Positions 17,784 through 28,599 of a stretch of DNA of 64,000 bases are shown piece after piece. Within the stretch, counting starts at the first letter, position 1. Each line of letters opens with the position of its first letter. The notes under the pieces were generated by a model. It saw nothing but the letters and a program-made list of their open reading frames with translations. It was not told the origin of the DNA and did no database searches. A program made the translations under genes and the position numbers. Location of the stretch: NCBI GenBank assembly GCA_002478145.1, contig DLMI01000221.1:66807-130806 (forward strand), read 5' to 3'. Source of the DNA: Acidobacteria bacterium UBA7540 (lineage in GTDB: Bacteria > Acidobacteriota > Terriglobia > UBA7540).

Positions 17784-18638
17784 ATGGCAACTTTACTTGA
17801 TATTCGGCGTCGCATTCGCTCGGTCAAGAGCACGCAGCAGCTCACCCGTGCAATGAAGATGGTTGCAGCGGCCCGGCTGCGGCGCGCCCAAGACAGCATC
17901 TTTAATGCGCGGCCTTACGCCAACCAGATGCTGACGTTGCTTGCCAGCCTTGCCGCGCGCACCGAGCAGCGCGCCCATCCGCTGCTCGCCGAGCGGCCTA
18001 TCGAGAAGGTCCTGCTGGTGCTCATCACGGCGGACCGAGGCCTTTGCGGGGCGTTCAACGCCAACCTGATCCGGGCCGCCCAGGATTACCTGGAGAGAAG
18101 TGGCGACAAGGAGGTCTCAATTATTGCGGTCGGCCGCAAGGGTCGAGATGCCTTCCGCAAGCGGCCCCTTAAGATGGTTTCGGAGCACATTAACTTGTTT
18201 GGGCGTCTACAGTTTTCGCATGCCCAGCAGGTTGCAAAGGAGATCGTCGACCTCTACACGGAGCAAAAGGTGGACGCGGTTGACTTCCTCTATAACGAGT
18301 TCAAGTCTATTCTGATGCAGCGCGTGATGGTGGAGCGGTACCTGCCTGTCAAGCCGGTGCAGCCTGCGACGGGTGAGGCGCTGATCGACTACATCTACGA
18401 GCAGCCCGCGCTGGAAATATTCAACGCCTTGCTTCCGCGCTACGTGGAGATCGAGGTTTACCGCGCCCTGCTCGAATCGCAAGCCGCGGAACTGGCCGCC
18501 AAAATGACGGCGATGGATGCAGCCACCAACAACGCCTCCGAATTGATCGACTCGCTCACGCTCCATTTGAATCGCGTGCGGCAGGCGGCCATCACGCGCG
18601 AGATCATTGAAGTGGTGAGCGGAGGGGCGGCGACGTAG
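17784..18638 (+). CDS. atpG: ATP synthase F1 subunit gamma
   Basis: A 284-aa central rotor shaft subunit. It begins with the strongly conserved MATLLDIRRRIRSVKSTQQL and TRAMKMVAAARLRRAQD, has ITADRGLCGAFNANLIR at about residues 76-92, and ends NRVRQAAITREIIEVVSGGAA. All are gamma hallmarks, and the length fits. The long N- and C-terminal helices form the shaft that rotates inside the alpha3beta3 ring. It is flanked on both sides by large repeat elements. Confidence 0.97.
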   Translation: MATLLDIRRRIRSVKSTQQLTRAMKMVAAARLRRAQDSIFNARPYANQMLTLLASLAARTEQRAHPLLAERPIEKVLLVLITADRGLCGAFNANLIRAAQDYLERSGDKEVSIIAVGRKGRDAFRKRPLKMVSEHINLFGRLQFSHAQQVAKEIVDLYTEQKVDAVDFLYNEFKSILMQRVMVERYLPVKPVQPATGEALIDYIYEQPALEIFNALLPRYVEIEVYRALLESQAAELAAKMTAMDAATNNASELIDSLTLHLNRVRQAAITREIIEVVSGGAAT

Positions 18639-18640
18639 GA

Positions 18641-20298
<1,658 letters not shown>

Positions 20299-20305
20299 GA
20301 AAAAA

Positions 20306-20435
20306 TTGATTCATTGATCCATTGATTCATTGACTCATTTTCGCACTGATCGGCGCTTGATTTGGCCAACTCAAGCAGTGAGTCAATGAACCAATGAATC
20401 AATGAGTCAATGATTCAATGAAGCAATGAATCAAT
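20306..20435. repeat. TTGATTCA octad inverted repeat (atpD-atpC gap)
   Basis: The left arm has four 8-bp units (TTGATTCA, TTGATCCA, TTGACTCA). The right arm from about 20378 has the complementary TGAATCAA-type units. The loop is about 35 nt. The right arm ends 4 nt before the atpC start, so it replaces any normal ribosome-binding region; the start has no clear Shine-Dalgarno sequence. Confidence 0.88.
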
Positions 20436-20438
20436 CCC

Positions 20439-20864
20439 ATGAGTGACCCTCTTCCCACCGAACTACAACTGAACATCGTGAGCCCGGACCGCCTGCTGGT
20501 GCGCGACTCCGTAAGCGCGGTGACCGTGCCCGGTAAGAATGGATATATTGGGGTGTTGCCCGGCCACGCTCCCCTGCTCACCGAGCTCGTGCCCGGCGAG
20601 CTCACCTACACGCGCCAAGGTGTGAAGCACTACCTTTGCGTAAATTGGGGGTTCGCCGAGGTGCTTCCCGATCGCGTCATCGTCTTGGTCCAGAGCGCCG
20701 AGCGCGCCGAAGAGATTGACCTTGAGCGCGCGCAAAAAGCCAAGCAACGAGCGGAGGAACGCCTGAAAAGGTTCTCAGATCCCGAGACTGACATGGAGCG
20801 CGCCCGAGAAGCCCTGCGCCGGGCAATGGCAAGGCTCGAGGCGGCACACCACATTCAGACGTGA
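20439..20864 (+). CDS. atpC: ATP synthase F1 subunit epsilon
   Basis: A 141-aa subunit attached to gamma that can inhibit ATP hydrolysis. The N-terminal beta sandwich shows LQLNIVSPDRLLVRDSVSAV, TVPGKNGYIGVLPGHAPLLT and the CVNWGFAEVLPDRVIVLVQ region. The C-terminal helical hairpin (RAQKAKQRAEERLKRFSDPE onward) is present, so the regulatory part is intact. Its stop overlaps the GTG start of the glutaredoxin-like gene. Confidence 0.95.
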   Translation: MSDPLPTELQLNIVSPDRLLVRDSVSAVTVPGKNGYIGVLPGHAPLLTELVPGELTYTRQGVKHYLCVNWGFAEVLPDRVIVLVQSAERAEEIDLERAQKAKQRAEERLKRFSDPETDMERAREALRRAMARLEAAHHIQT

Positions 20865-21100
20865 ACATCCGCATCTATACTGCAAGCTGGTGCCCGGACT
20901 GCCGCCAAGCCAAGCGGTTTCTGGAAGAACACCAGTTGTCCTACGAGGAGTTTAATATCGAGACGGACCTGCGGGCTGCCAAGTTCGTTAAACACGCCAA
21001 CGACGGCAAGCGGAAAGTTCCGACCTTCGACGTTGACGGTCGCGTCTTCCCTTGTTCACCTTTTAGCGCTCAAGAGCTGAAGCAAAGGCTGGGGTTGTAG
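20861..21100 (+). CDS. glutaredoxin-like protein
   Basis: A 79-aa thioredoxin-fold protein, GTG start at 20861 overlapping the atpC stop by 4 nt, so translationally coupled. The redox-active site is CPDC (residues 11-14, in YTASWCPDCRQAKRFLEEH), and the cis-proline strand is KVPTFDVDG. It probably reduces disulfides or mixed disulfides in the cytoplasm. Being at the end of the atp operon suggests shared expression; a functional link to ATP synthase is not shown. Confidence 0.88.
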   Translation: MNIRIYTASWCPDCRQAKRFLEEHQLSYEEFNIETDLRAAKFVKHANDGKRKVPTFDVDGRVFPCSPFSAQELKQRLGL

Positions 21101-21184
21101 TTCGTGGGGGCTCGCTTCCCGATGCCGGTCGGGCGAGTTCAAGCCTTTGAAAGCAAAGGATTTGCTCAGCTCAGGCGGTCAGCC

Positions 21185-21330
21185 GTCAGCTTACAGGGAA
21201 CAGGGAATAGGGAACAGGGAATAGGAACCCGAAACCTGTTCCCCGCTCCCTGTTGCCTGTTCACTGTGACCTGTTCCCTGTTCGCTGTTCCCTGTTCCCT
21301 ATAACCTGACACCTGAGACCCGACACCTGT
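21185..21330. repeat. GGGAANA heptad inverted repeat plus GACACCT units
   Basis: The left arm is GGGAACA/GGGAATA units from 21185; the right arm is TGTTCCC-type units to 21300, followed by GACACCT/GAGACCC units to about 21330. A second GACACCT/GGCACCT run sits at 21838-21865 beside the ADOP gene end. The 21101-21421 gap holds nothing else I can support. Confidence 0.85.
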
Positions 21331-21421
21331 CCTTCCGCCCCCTCGGTGCGAGTCTTTGCGCAAGCTTCGCCACGCCGACGACGGGTCGCTCGGGGTTGTT
21401 ACCTATCAGGTGTGTATGACT

Positions 21422-21712
21422 TTATTTGGCTATCGGTGGTGGGGTCATAATCCCGTGGTAGAACCAGAACACGACCATCACCAACAGCATTATCACCCAG
21501 ACTGCCCCCAGAGCGCGGATGGGAAGGTCGAGCTTATGGCTCTTCATCTCGGCAACCTTCTGTTTCTCAATGGCTTGCTCTTCCTTCGCGTCATCACTCA
21601 GGGGGATCCAGTCCGTTTCTTTCTTGGTAATCCGGGAACGGTAGAAAACCAAGCCAAGGAAAAGGATGGTGACCACACCCCACGCTGCAATGAGTGCAAC
21701 CATAGTGTCCAT
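21422..21712 (-). CDS. small two-helix membrane protein
   Basis: A 96-aa protein with two membrane helices: residues 4-24 (MVALIAAWGVVTILFLGLVFY) and 70-88 (GAVWVIMLLVMVVFWFYHG). Between them is a charged loop, RITKKETDWIPLSDDAKEEQ. No family recognised. The start ATG 21712 is followed by an alternative ATG three codons in. The gene lies about 150 bp beyond the ADOP permease gene on the same strand, separated by repeats. Confidence 0.65.
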   Translation of the reverse strand: MDTMVALIAAWGVVTILFLGLVFYRSRITKKETDWIPLSDDAKEEQAIEKQKVAEMKSHKLDLPIRALGAVWVIMLLVMVVFWFYHGIMTPPPIAK

Positions 21713-21862
21713 TATTTACCCCCGCGGGAGTCAGGCATCCTGTCGCTGCGTAAAAGCCTGGCTCCCTTAGGCGCAGAGCAACCAAGGTTCCAACGTTGAG
21801 TCATCGCTCCGTTGAATTGCTGATTCGTTGAGCGCTGACACCTAACACCCGGCACCTGACAC

Positions 21863-24277
21863 CTATTCGTACCGCAGCGCCACCATCGGATCGACCTTGG
21901 TTGCCCGGCGCGCGGGGACATAGCTGGCGAGCAGCGCGATGGCAGCAACCAGAAATGCCCCTGCTGCGAACGAAATCGGATCGTAAGGTTTGACACCGTA
22001 GAGCATGCTCGCCATCAGGCGAGTGGCGATCAATGCTGCCGCTAAGCCTACAAAGATGCCAGCGCCAACCAGTTTCAGGGCTTGCAACAGCACCAGCCCT
22101 ATAACCTGGTTCCTACGGGCGCCCAACGCAATTCGTATCCCGATCTCCCGCGTGCGCCTCTGTACAACAAAAGCAACCACTCCGTAAAGCCCCACCGCGG
22201 CAAGGAAAACACCTAACAGGCTGAGTGCTCCGACGAGTTTCGCAGACATCAATTCATCCCAAAGGGCATAGCGCATCAGGTCTCGCGAGGTTTGGACTTC
22301 CCAAATTGCAGCCGTGCTATCCACCGCCCGGATTTCCCGTTTGATAGTTTGGATCATGGAACCCGGGTCGCCGGCAGTCTCGACAATCAGCGCGCCCCAA
22401 TCCGACGGAGTCTGCGCAAACGGGAGGTACATGTACGGCTCAGGAGCATCGTGGAGATGGATGATTTTGGCGTCTTCGGCAATCCCTACGATTTGGTAGT
22501 CCACGCCTTCGATTCTCAAGCTTCGCCCAATCGCGTCCCCTCCCGGCCAGAACCGGCGAACCATGGTTTCATTGACGATGGCCACCTTCTGACTTTCCGG
22601 GCCCTCACTGGAGGCGAAATCCCTCCCCTGCAAAATGCGTGTGCCAACGGTCTCGAAATAACCAAGGCCCACAGAGTTGAATTTGATGGGGATGGTCGTT
22701 TGCCCCTGTGGCAACTCGATGCCGGGAATCGAGACCCGCTTATCAGCCCCTCCTCCCGACCCGCTGAGGAGAATGCGCGAAGCGCACGTAGCTCGCCTGA
22801 CCCCGGGCAGGCCTCGGACCCTCTGGGCCAGCAAGGGAAGCAGTTTCGTGTGTTCCGGACTCGGTTGTCCGGTCGAGAAAAGATTCACAACAACAAGGTT
22901 CTTCCGGATATCGAATCCCACAGGCAGGTGCATGCTGTGTAACAGACTGCGAAACAACAGCGCTGAAGCAGTGAGCAAAAGGACGGATACGGCGATTTGG
23001 CCAATCACCAGAATGTTTCGGACGGGTAGTCGGTAACGACCGTGCCGGACGCTTCCCTCCTCACCCTTGAGGACTTTAGTGAGCTCCGTCTTCCCGGCTT
23101 GCAAGGCCGGCGCGAAGGTAAAGATCAGGGTTGCAAACACTGAGACGATGACCGTGAAAAGCGTCAGCCGGACGTCTATATGCAGGTCAGGTCCCATTTG
23201 AAACGGACCGGGAGGCATGAGCGCACTTTGCAGCCCCATCAACCACCCAGTCAACAGCAAACCCAGCGCTGCCCCGGCAATGGAAAGCAGAAAACCTTCC
23301 GTCATGAACTGACGAAATAGTCGCGCTCGTCCTGCTCCCAGGGCGACGCGAAGGGCCACCTCTCGGCGCCGCGTTTCAGCCCGCGCAAGCAACAAGCCCG
23401 CCACGTTCGCGCAGGAAATGAGCAACACCAAGCCCACTACGGCCATCGCAAATAGCGAAAGTGGAAGATCATCGCGGAACCGCTCGCTCTCCGTCAGCAG
23501 GCCGAAGGTGGTGGCGCGGTTTGTCGCAGGATAGGATGCCGCAAGGCGCCGGCCGAGCATGTCCAGCTCGGCCCGAGCCTGGTTGGTGGGAACGCCATGA
23601 CGGAGCCGCGCCATGGCCTCGAACCCGCGATAATCGCGGCGCTTAAGCTGGGCGTCGTCGACCTCGTTCGGGGCCAGCAGCCAAGCATCGGTAGGAACAG
23701 ATCGCTCCAGGCCCTGAAAATGGGGTGGCGCAACTCCCAGGACCCTTACGGTCTTCCCAGTCATCTTGATGGTTTCCCCTGCAATCTCGGGGTCTCCACC
23801 CAAGCGTCCTTTCCAGACTCGGTAGCTGATCACAACCGCGGGTTCAGGTTGACCTCCGTGGTCAATCTCGGGGACGAAAGCCCTGCCAAGGACAGCCTTA
23901 ACTCCCAGCACTGCGAAGTAATCAGGCGAGACAACATCCACAAGGATTTGACTCGATTCGTCCATCGAGTTCAGGAACCTGGATTCCCGATCCCATACGG
24001 CGATCCCGGTGAGCGTTGAGGCTTGCTGGCGGAGATCAAGGTAATCGGCATACGAGATTTCGCGGCCAGCCCCCTCCGGCGTCTTCACCACGATCGTGGC
24101 GAGTTCTCCGGGGTGGGCAACCGGCAGCGGCCGGAGGAACATACCGTCAACAAGGCTGAAGATGGCTGTGTTTGCCCCGATGCCGAGTGCGAGGGTGAGA
24201 ACAGCCACCGTCGTGAAGCCGGGATTCCTCGCCAGCATCCTTAAGCCATAGCGCAAATCCTGAATAAGCGTTCTCAT
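21863..24277 (-). CDS. ADOP-type MacB/FtsX-like permease
   Basis: An 804-aa orphan permease without its own ATPase. The N-terminus has the acidobacterial signature [20 protein letters not shown] followed by [20 protein letters not shown] (first membrane helix). A periplasmic MacB-like domain (about 50-260) precedes three helices of the first FtsX domain (about 270-430). A second periplasmic domain follows, then a second FtsX domain (about 680-800) ending [10 protein letters not shown]. Such proteins are found in large numbers in Acidobacteria, where they are called acidobacterial duplicated orphan permeases. Function is presumably efflux or lipoprotein/peptide handling; unproven. No ATP-binding partner is nearby. 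Confidence 0.92.
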   Translation of the reverse strand: MRTLIQDLRYGLRMLARNPGFTTVAVLTLALGIGANTAIFSLVDGMFLRPLPVAHPGELATIVVKTPEGAGREISYADYLDLRQQASTLTGIAVWDRESRFLNSMDESSQILVDVVSPDYFAVLGVKAVLGRAFVPEIDHGGQPEPAVVISYRVWKGRLGGDPEIAGETIKMTGKTVRVLGVAPPHFQGLERSVPTDAWLLAPNEVDDAQLKRRDYRGFEAMARLRHGVPTNQARAELDMLGRRLAASYPATNRATTFGLLTESERFRDDLPLSLFAMAVVGLVLLISCANVAGLLLARAETRRREVALRVALGAGRARLFRQFMTEGFLLSIAGAALGLLLTGWLMGLQSALMPPGPFQMGPDLHIDVRLTLFTVIVSVFATLIFTFAPALQAGKTELTKVLKGEEGSVRHGRYRLPVRNILVIGQIAVSVLLLTASALLFRSLLHSMHLPVGFDIRKNLVVVNLFSTGQPSPEHTKLLPLLAQRVRGLPGVRRATCASRILLSGSGGGADKRVSIPGIELPQGQTTIPIKFNSVGLGYFETVGTRILQGRDFASSEGPESQKVAIVNETMVRRFWPGGDAIGRSLRIEGVDYQIVGIAEDAKIIHLHDAPEPYMYLPFAQTPSDWGALIVETAGDPGSMIQTIKREIRAVDSTAAIWEVQTSRDLMRYALWDELMSAKLVGALSLLGVFLAAVGLYGVVAFVVQRRTREIGIRIALGARRNQVIGLVLLQALKLVGAGIFVGLAAALIATRLMASMLYGVKPYDPISFAAGAFLVAAIALLASYVPARRATKVDPMVALRYE

Positions 24278-24303
24278 GACTCATTTCTCCGTAGCCTTTA
24301 GGA

Positions 24304-24414
24304 AATGATGAATTCTGAATTATGAATGAATTGTGAGTTCAGAAAGCCAACGATAACCTCGTTTCTCCAGTCGCTATTTACCATTCACAATTCACCATTC
24401 ATCATTCACAATTC
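24304..24414. repeat. GTGAATN-type heptad inverted repeat
   Basis: The left arm is TGATGAATTCTGAATTATGA-like degenerate heptads; the right arm is ATTCACAATTCACCATTCAT-like units, with a loop of about 40 nt. It separates the ADOP gene from a permease remnant. The rest of the 24278-24865 gap contains single-arm NTCAGCT units (24628-24656) and GACACCT units (24742-24762), and no gene. Confidence 0.8.
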
Positions 24415-24456
24415 CTTCGTAGCGCAGCGCCCCCATCGGCTCCCTCTCTCGAAGGA
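24414..24456 (-). pseudogene. remnant of the C-terminal end of another ADOP permease
   Basis: On the minus strand this stretch reads REREPMGALRYEG, matching the last residues of the neighbouring ADOP permease ([12 protein letters not shown]) at both protein and DNA level (CGCAGCGC and CCATCGG shared). Only about 14 codons remain, cut off on one side by a GTGAATN repeat. I infer a deleted second permease gene. Confidence 0.45.
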
Positions 24457-24865
24457 ATTCGATACTAAATGGCCGTACACCCGGCTTATGCTAAGCAACC
24501 GTCGAGCCAACTAGCCAAGAAATGCAAATCGCTGAATCTTATGGAATTATTGGATGTGGGCTGACTTATTGTCGTGGGAGGATTGTCCGTTTATGGGATT
24601 CACATGACCGATTCCGAACATTCCTGCTTTCAGCTCTCAGCTATCAGCTTTCAGTCTTTAAGGCCTCTAAGTCCAATCGTCTTCAGTGCCGGCTGCCGAC
24701 TGGCTACTGCGTACTGTCTACCTTCTGACTGCTGTCTCCAAGCACCTGACACCTGAAACCTGCTTCCCCGTTCCTTGACCGGTAGCGGCAGGCTTCCTAT
24801 ACTCAGTCGTGGTGGCGAACGGCGGGGTTCATGTGCCTACCCGTCGTGAGTGCCCCGAGAGGAAC

Positions 24866-26314
24866 ATGAAGGAGTTGGCGAAAAGCCGCGGACCTCAAAT
24901 GCGGAGGTCCGCGCTACCTGCCCTAGTGAAGCCTCGCGTTGTCCCGCCGCTTCATGAGCGGTTTTCTCCAGCGGTGCTGGCCAATCACGCTTACCTGAAG
25001 GCGGTGCGGGATTGCTCTCATGGGGTTCCGCTGACCATCGCGTTGGAACGTCATGAGGGCTTCGTTTCTGTTTACAAGACAGCGTGCTTCGACGACGGCC
25101 ACGAGGCCTCGCGATTCAACCTCCCCTTTGCGGAGAGGCTGGTGAAAATGCTTCTCTGGAAGCACGGCGGATGGAGGATCGTGGTGGGCGGACCGCGGCA
25201 TGTAGGTGAGCATATCCGTCAGACCTATTCTCCGCAAGGTGCACGCGCTTTCGACGCTGAGTTCATGGGCGGAGTGTACGAACGGCCGTTCACGGTCGAG
25301 ATTACCAGCCCCGAAAAAACCCCTGAGCCCTCGGAGGGTTCCATGGCCCTGGGGAGGCATCTCGACGGCTGCCGCATTGGATTCGACCTGGGCGCTTCGG
25401 ACCGAAAAGTGGCAGCCGTGATCGACGGCGAGCCTGTTTTCACGGAAGAAGTGGTCTGGGATCCCCGCCACGCCGCTGACCCCAGCTATCATTACAACGA
25501 GATCATGGCAGGGCTGAAATCTGCCGCCAAGCATCTTCCGCGCGTCGACGCCATTGGCGGCAGCTCGGCCGGAATTTACGTCCACAATCGCCCGCGGGTG
25601 GCTTCCCTCTTTCGGGCGGTACCTCAAGAACTTTTCGTGACCAGAGTTGTGAACCTCTTCCTTGACATGAAGCGTGCTTGGGGGGGGATTCCCTTTGAGG
25701 TGGTCAACGACGGGGAAGTAACCGCGCTCGCCGGCTCAATGTCACTTCAGGATAACGCCGTGCTGGGGATAGCTCTTGGCTCGAGTGAGGCCGGAGGTTA
25801 CGTCACCGAAACCGGTGAGCTTACCACTTGGTTGAACGAACTGGCCTTCTGTCCTGTGGACTATGACCCCGCGGCTCCCGTCGACGAATGGTCGGGTGAT
25901 CGGGGTTGCGGGGCGCAGTATTTCTCACAGCAGGCGGTCTTTCGGCTGGCTGCCGCGGCTGGGATCAACTTGGACGAGCGCCTCGGTCCCGCGCAGAAAC
26001 TCAAATCGGTTCAGGAAATGGCCCATGACGGGGAGGCGCGAGCAAAGCAGATCTTCGAGACCATTGGCTGTTATGTGGGATATGGAATCGCGCACTATGC
26101 CGACTTCTATGAGCTCCGCAATGTATTGATTCTCGGCCGCGTGACGTCGGGTGAGGGTGGGAACATTATTCTGAGCCGCGCCCAGCAAGTGCTGAAGAAC
26201 GAGTTCCCGGAACTGGCGCAAGGAATCAGGCTCCGGCTCCCTGATGAAGCGACCCGGCGCGTCGGCCAAGCGGTGGCTGCGGCTAGCCTGCCAGCCCTAC
26301 CGGTCAGGGAATAG
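24866..26314 (+). CDS. ROK-like sugar kinase/regulator family protein
   Basis: A 482-aa protein of the actin/hexokinase (ASKHA) superfamily. I start at ATG 24866 (GAGAGGA upstream); a GTG 57 bp earlier is possible. An unusual N-terminal domain of about 165 residues (ALERHEGFVSVYKTACFDDG) precedes the ROK-like core. That core begins IGFDLGASDRKVAAV (phosphate-1 loop, about 171) and has AIGGSSAGIYVHNRP, VVNDGEVTALAG, GIALGSSEAGGYV and RGCGAQYF. ROK kinases phosphorylate hexoses or amino sugars. The adjacent PIG-L deacetylase, 120 bp downstream, makes an N-acetyl sugar route plausible (inference). Confidence 0.75.
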   Translation: MKELAKSRGPQMRRSALPALVKPRVVPPLHERFSPAVLANHAYLKAVRDCSHGVPLTIALERHEGFVSVYKTACFDDGHEASRFNLPFAERLVKMLLWKHGGWRIVVGGPRHVGEHIRQTYSPQGARAFDAEFMGGVYERPFTVEITSPEKTPEPSEGSMALGRHLDGCRIGFDLGASDRKVAAVIDGEPVFTEEVVWDPRHAADPSYHYNEIMAGLKSAAKHLPRVDAIGGSSAGIYVHNRPRVASLFRAVPQELFVTRVVNLFLDMKRAWGGIPFEVVNDGEVTALAGSMSLQDNAVLGIALGSSEAGGYVTETGELTTWLNELAFCPVDYDPAAPVDEWSGDRGCGAQYFSQQAVFRLAAAAGINLDERLGPAQKLKSVQEMAHDGEARAKQIFETIGCYVGYGIAHYADFYELRNVLILGRVTSGEGGNIILSRAQQVLKNEFPELAQGIRLRLPDEATRRVGQAVAAASLPALPVRE

Positions 26315-26415
26315 GGAACAGGGAACAGGAATTAGGGATTAGGGATTAGGGACTAGGGATTAGGCTTTTCCCTGTTCCCTGTTCCCTGTTCCCTGTTCCC
26401 TGTTCCCTGTTCCCT
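26306..26415. repeat. GGGAANA heptad inverted repeat
   Basis: The left arm is GGGAATA, GGGAACA, GGGATTA units; the right arm is TTCCCTG units to 26415; the loop is very short. It fills the gap between the ROK-like and PIG-L genes and ends 20 nt before the latter. Confidence 0.88.
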
Positions 26416-26434
26416 AGGAATACGGAGGAATAGG

Positions 26435-27283
26435 ATGGAGTTACACAATTCTGGAGCGGAAGTCTATGTCCCTGACGGTTCTCCTGTTAATGTGGCACTC
26501 TCCCGAACCACGCACCTCTGTGTGTCGGCCCATCAAGATGACATCGAGATTATGGCCTATCACGGCATCCTCGAGTGCTTCGGCAGGTCGGACAAGGGAT
26601 TCACTGGGGTGACGGTCACCAACGGCAGCGGTAGCCCCCGCGATGGTCTCTACGAAAGTTACACGGACGAGGAAATGCAAGTCGTCCGGCGCAAAGAACA
26701 GAAGAAAGCTGCTTTCATCGGTGAGTACTCGGCCCACGCCTTCCTTGATTACCCCAGCAGCGCAGTCCAGGATCCTACTAATACTCAGGTGGTGGACGAC
26801 CTTGAGAGAATCCTCGTGGCGTCCAAGCCACAGGTGATTTATACCCACAACCTCGCCGACAAGCATGACACACACGTTGCCACGGCCCTGCGAGCCATCC
26901 GCGCCCTACGCGAGTTGCCACGCGATTCAAGACCCCAGCATCTTTACGGCTGTGAAGTCTGGCGTAATCTCGATTGGCTGAATGACAATGACAAATTCGT
27001 CTTCAACGTGGAGGCTCACGAGAACCTTGCTATGGCGCTGGTGGGGGTGTTCGATTCACAGGTATGCGGTGGGAAACGATATGATCTTGCGACAATGGGC
27101 CGGAGGCGTGCTAACGCCACGTATCTTGCTTCGCATGGCGTGGATGAGTCCACGTCGCTGATTTTTGGCATCGACTTGACCCCGCTGGTTGAGGACGAAC
27201 AACTCGACGTGGGGGAATACGTCGATGGTTTCATCCATCGCTTTGCCAAGGAAGTCTCCAGCAGGATCGCAAAGCTGTCCTGA
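26435..27283 (+). CDS. PIG-L (LmbE) family deacetylase
   Basis: A 282-aa zinc-dependent deacetylase. The metal and catalytic motif AHQDD is at residues 32-36 (His33, Asp35, Asp36), and the second metal histidine region YTHNLADKHDTHVATAL at about 136-152. Family members remove acetyl from N-acetylglucosamine-type substrates (bacillithiol or mycothiol synthesis, glycan turnover, natural products). Start ATG 26435 has GGAGGAATAGG upstream. It lies directly after the ROK-like gene, so the pair may phosphorylate and deacetylate an amino sugar; the order of steps is unknown. Confidence 0.88.
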   Translation: MELHNSGAEVYVPDGSPVNVALSRTTHLCVSAHQDDIEIMAYHGILECFGRSDKGFTGVTVTNGSGSPRDGLYESYTDEEMQVVRRKEQKKAAFIGEYSAHAFLDYPSSAVQDPTNTQVVDDLERILVASKPQVIYTHNLADKHDTHVATALRAIRALRELPRDSRPQHLYGCEVWRNLDWLNDNDKFVFNVEAHENLAMALVGVFDSQVCGGKRYDLATMGRRRANATYLASHGVDESTSLIFGIDLTPLVEDEQLDVGEYVDGFIHRFAKEVSSRIAKLS

Positions 27284-27339
27284 GCTTCTAGTGCGTCTCA
27301 AATCCAGGTGCATTTGATTCTCAGGGTCGGAGTTGTAGC

Positions 27340-27357
27340 GCTGAGCTTTAGCTCAGC
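27340..27357. terminator. hairpin between convergent PIG-L and dtd genes
   Basis: GCTGAGCT/AGCTCAGC with a TT loop lies between two convergent genes, a position suited to bidirectional termination. No U-run follows, so it may instead be one more repeat. Confidence 0.4.
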
Positions 27358-27401
27358 ACATGCCGACCCCGCCCTTCCAAACCCGTGGTGAGAAATACGG
27401 A

Positions 27402-27851
27402 CTAGAAGACTCGGTCCGAGTCGAGCAACAGCGTGACAGGCCCGTCGTTGACGAGTTCCACCTCCATCATGGCCTGAAACTGTCCCGTCTCGACCGTGAT
27501 TCCGCTGGCCCGCATCGATCCTACGAAAGCTTCGTAGAGCCGGCGCGCCATATCCGGCGGAGCGGCCCGGTCGTAGCTAGGGCGGCGGCCCTTGCGGCAG
27601 TCGCCGTAAAGCGTGAACTGGGAAACGCAGAGCAGGCCTCCCCTTGTTTCCGATAAGGACCGGTTCATGCGGCCTTTCTCGTCGTCGAAGATCCGCAGGT
27701 TGACGATCTTATCCGCCAGTGATTCCGCTGCTTCCGGCGTATCCTCTTTGCCGATGCCGAGCAGCACAAGCATCCCCGTGCCAATGGTCCCCACGGCGTG
27801 GCCGTTGACTCGCACTTCCGCCCGCTTTACTCTTTGGATGACAGCCCGCAT
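27402..27851 (-). CDS. dtd: D-aminoacyl-tRNA deacylase
   Basis: A 149-aa enzyme that hydrolyses D-aminoacyl-tRNA, and glycyl-tRNA(Ala), to keep protein synthesis stereospecific. It starts [17 protein letters not shown] and carries [24 protein letters not shown], the active-site SQFTLYGD (about 78-85), and the cis-proline motif [11 protein letters not shown] (about 135-145). All are family hallmarks. Its start is at ATG 27851 with GGAGAG upstream. It appears monocistronic. Confidence 0.96.
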   Translation of the reverse strand: MRAVIQRVKRAEVRVNGHAVGTIGTGMLVLLGIGKEDTPEAAESLADKIVNLRIFDDEKGRMNRSLSETRGGLLCVSQFTLYGDCRKGRRPSYDRAAPPDMARRLYEAFVGSMRASGITVETGQFQAMMEVELVNDGPVTLLLDSDRVF

Positions 27852-28165
27852 GGTAATACTCTCCTTTTTTGTATCCCTGCCGCTGCGTCAGACCTCGCAT
27901 CTCCAGGCCCAGTGGAACCTGACCTGCAGAGCGGCTCCATTCGACAGAACACCAGCATTTGCCCAGGATAGCGCCTAGACCAAACGGCGTCGCCCCTTTT
28001 TTCCGGATTCCAATGCCTGTCGCAACTGAACCCGAATTCGCAGACTGAGGGGCCCTGGTCCGTTCCAACCCGTTAGAGTGAAGTCGCTTCCACCAAACCT
28101 GCGCAGGAACAGAACGGTGCGTTTGACGATTGCCTCACTCTGTGGTTCTAGCCTCGCCCAAGTAA

Positions 28166-28321
28166 CCCCTCACCCGGCCCGCTTCCCGATGAAGTGGATC
28201 GGGACAGCGGGCCACCCTCTCCCCTCGGGAGAGGGCTGGCACCAAGAACACATAAAATAGCGGCCCTCTCCCTCGGGGAGAGGGTGGCGATCCCGCAGTC
28301 GCGGGAGACCCGGGTGAGGGG
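28166..28321. repeat. large CCCCTCACCCGG inverted repeat with inner hairpins
   Basis: The outer arms CCCCTCACCCGG (28166-28177) and its complement (28310-28321) enclose two CCCTCTCCC/GGGAGAGGG hairpins (28214-28234 and 28264-28284) and a smaller CCCGC/GCGGG stem. A related copy lies in the atpA-atpG gap. The 27852-28599 gap otherwise contains no gene I can support. A near-palindrome TTTCACAATGTGATA at 28482-28496 precedes the phage-like region and could be a regulator site. Confidence 0.85.
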
Positions 28322-28599
28322 TCCTTTCTCTTCGAGTGAGATTAGACTCCCGTCCAACTTACGGATTCGGGCTGAAGTCGCTTCATCAGCCTGTCCGATG
28401 CAACAAGGGTTTCGAACGCCTCGCCCAAACATGCAGATTTTCCGATGTGTGTGTCAAAACGCGCCATTTGCTGAAGCACATTTCACAATGTGATAGAAGC
28501 GGCTGCCGCTATCGCCTTTTGGCTTAGGCAAATAAGAAATTCTTTCACACTCTCTCCACCCTTTCCCACTATTCCATCTCCACGTGCTAGGCTACATTC

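Noticed and set aside
24809..24866. GTG 24809 as start of the ROK-like gene
   Set aside because: The extra 19 residues lack family character and ATG 24866 has a better ribosome site.
28400..28599. Attachment site or tRNA at the left border of the phage-like region
   Set aside because: No cloverleaf-like sequence and no matching direct repeat near 58.6-59.0 kb was found by eye.
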